64,000 bases of DNA from Eleginops maclovinus. Taxonomy: Eukaryota > Chordata > Actinopteri > Perciformes > Eleginopidae. The translations under genes were made by a program, and so were the position numbers. The stretch spans positions 14,198,153 through 14,262,152 of the forward strand of contig NC_086363.1 in assembly GCF_036324505.1 (NCBI RefSeq), read 5' to 3'. Under the pieces are notes generated by a model. That model was not told the origin of the DNA. It saw nothing but the letters and a program-made list of their open reading frames with translations, and did not search any database. Positions 61,706 to 64,000 of this stretch are shown here, piece after piece; position 1 is the stretch's first letter; each line of letters starts with the position of its first letter.

Positions 61706-64000
61706 CTATGATAGAGGAAAAAGAGGGAGAAACACAAAGAAAAGAAAATATTAAATCAACCATCAAACCATTTGAAGTTTCAGAATAAGTAAAACTACAA
61801 TGACATCCTTAATGTTGTATCCTTCTGTTAACAAGTTGCCTTCTTATCCATGTCTGTCTCAACCTCAGCACCTTCTTATTGTTTTTTCGTATGAGACATT
61901 TGTGTGAAATTTTCACATTTATTTCCAAAGAAATATCTTGGGAGGTCACAGAGACAATGACATTCTGCATCAAATTCAGACCAGGTGCATGTGTTCCAAA
62001 TTAGAAATAAATTGCCATGAGGCATTACTAAGACATATTGTTAAAAAGATTGGATGGTGGAAAGCAAGGACATAGGCTGTCATAAACAAACAAAACTTTC
62101 TCAGGTTTAACACTGTAGAGAAAGAAGAACCATCATCTTTTTCTTCCTCGTGTAGTATCATATTCGTGCCTGCAATTAAATGTATTTTCATATGGACATT
62201 TTGTCTTTTTCAAAGATTTACAGGCAGTGGGTGAAAGAGATTGTAAGAGAGAGGCAGCCAGAGACAGTAGCCCTGCTACATCATGGTTGTTGGACACTAA
62301 TGACAACAGATGGTGTTCTGGGTTTTTAAGAGGAAGGGAGAAACAGAAGCCGGCTTTCCGAGAGTGCAGTAAAAATGTCAAAGCAAGCAAGCAAGAATGC
62401 TAAATGCAGTGGAACTTGAAGGCATTTGCCTTCATTTACTTCCAAAGCAGACGCTGAGATACAGACCAGAGCAACAAAGTCAGAGAGAAGAGCCAACAGA
62501 TAGAAAGTGTGAGAGAGCAAACACATAGGGACCCACACAAGTCGGTTTCCCAGGGACAAAAGCATTGAGTCACATCAGACGCTATGATTCTCAGCCCCAG
62601 CAGGATAAGAACAGTAATCCTATCATAAACCATCAACAGTCTCAAAAAGGAAGTAATAACTTTATAAAGATCCCACATGTATGTGCATGAATTGCGTATT
62701 TGACCCCAGATGTGGATATAGATCACAATGGACTAATTAAAAATCCTGGCCATTGTAATTCAAGTCAAAGGCCACTTGAATGAGCTAAATCTAGGAGGAT
62801 ATTATGCGGAATCAATAACCTGTCAGTCCGGTTCTGAAGGGACTAAATGGGCTGGAGTGCATAATGTTATTCAACATCGTACTGCACAGTATACTTAAAC
62901 TCCCTATATGCTTTGAGCAAAGCGTTGGATTTAATGCTACCGAAGGCCTCCACTGTACAATTCCTTTCAGCAATACCTCCCCACAAAGACACAAATAGGC
63001 AATATCTGACAAGAAATCGTGATACGCCTGCTTGTTGACTGTCAAATCTTCTGTCCCCCAAAGCTTTTAACAGAGATCCCTTTTTCACTGTAAAGATGTG
63101 ATTATACACACTGCGTACTTCAGAGGGAGGTAGAAAATGGAACCTTCTGTTAAGTACTTGTCACTGGAATGAGAACAGAAAAGGAAACATCACACCAACT
63201 GTTTTCTATCCTAAAAAACATAAAGAGGGAATCATTTGTGAACCATTGATTACTGATGGGTACCGGACCCTCCTATTTAGTAACGTTGACCCCTTAATGA
63301 CCAGCCAAGCACTTCCTGTCAAAACTAGCACAACAAAAAGCCCATGGAGAACTGCAGTATGCTTGCTGCTAGCCAATGCTGTACAATCATTGTAACAAAT
63401 GCCAATTTACATGACTTAAGTACATTTGGGTATTCCTTATCATGCACACTTTCAAGGACATAGTACTTATTCCATGTGCTTAAGTGAGGCCATGAATTTT
63501 TCACTAGGTCTGATTTTATAATACACCAAGTGCTTAAGCCTTGTTCCGGCTTTGTTCATTAATAGAGACCTTTTAAAAACAGCGCTATGAGCGGTGTGCA
63601 TGCACAAGAATATAAATGATAACCACAGGGAAAAGGACAACCGGTTTGCCAGTAATTCACAAATATCCACAGAGACCGGTGTTTAGGAGAGTAAAAAATG
63701 ATAAACCAGGGCCTGGGCAGTTCTCCCTGTAGAGAAGGCCAGCAGAGCGGGAGGTTCAAAGAGACAATGACAACACACACACACCCGTCATGGCATGCCT
63801 CAGCGATCGGCAGCCATCATGCCCAGTTTGTCATTGAGCCTTTTTTCAAGTGTCTAAGGTGGGATGCAGCTTTGGTTTTGGTTTCTTTCTGATCTGATCT
63901 GATCTGGAGGAGACAGCCGTAGGGTAAGCTATGAGAGAGTGTGAAGAGAGCCATTGTTTTTCAGGCATGACTGGCAAACAGGATAGTTGCAATGCAGTAA
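61706..64000 (-). other. atad2b: atad2b intron (part)
   Basis: Non-coding sequence upstream of the large exon, running off the window. I found no further exon with matching phase and splice sites, no RNA gene and no clear transposon. There is a small CAAG repeat near 62382-62395 and a TCTGA repeat near 63888-63905. Confidence 0.65.

Overview
This window is vertebrate nuclear DNA, almost certainly from a ray-finned (teleost) fish. It is mostly AT-rich intron sequence with a few short exons that have clean GT-AG borders. It carries seven long TG/CA dinucleotide arrays and several interspersed repeats of fish type: an intron-containing IS630/Tc1-like transposon, a tRNA-derived SINE, short hAT-like and TTAA-ended elements, and a solo LTR. 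There is no bacterial gene organisation, operon or CRISPR array. Nearly all open frames are chance or microsatellite-derived.

Two protein-coding genes are recognisable, arranged tail to tail. On the + strand are the last four coding exons of klhl29 (1410-1590, 22835-23028, 33878-34022, 36544-36727). They encode the C-terminal ~234 residues, i.e. most of the Kelch propeller, and end in the family's characteristic IKKYIQSG tail. On the - strand are the last four coding exons of atad2b (60971-61705, 59123-59238, 46598-46726, 41449-41490). They encode the C-terminal ~340 residues downstream of the AAA+ and bromodomain modules, which lie beyond the right edge. The same convergent KLHL29/ATAD2B pair is known on human 2p24, which supports both identifications. 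All exon phases join in frame.

Layout: 1-1409 is klhl29 intron. 1410-36727 holds klhl29 exons and introns; the 21-kb intron carries an apparently intact 2.7-kb transposon (8529-11253) in antisense orientation. 36728-41448 is the 4.7-kb interval between the two stop codons, holding both 3' UTRs. 41449-61705 holds atad2b exons and introns, with an LTR/SINE-rich patch near 48.2-49.3 kb and a perfect-TSD hAT-like element at 57.5 kb. 61706-64000 is atad2b intron running off the window.

The most interesting observations are as follows. (1) The last atad2b coding exon is only 42 coding nt, and its 3' splice site is directly preceded by a 205-nt UG repeat in the transcript. There is no separate pyrimidine tract and no adenosine for >200 nt, a layout reminiscent of the TG repeat in front of CFTR exon 9. 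(2) The IS630-like transposon has intact terminal repeats, a TA target duplication, three in-frame exons and an unbroken DDE triad (DD35E). (3) There is a solo LTR with 5-bp target duplication, a 58-bp perfect palindrome, and several short elements whose boundaries can be read from the sequence. I saw no evidence of a wholly new biological system. Family names for repeats come from memory and have not been checked by a search.
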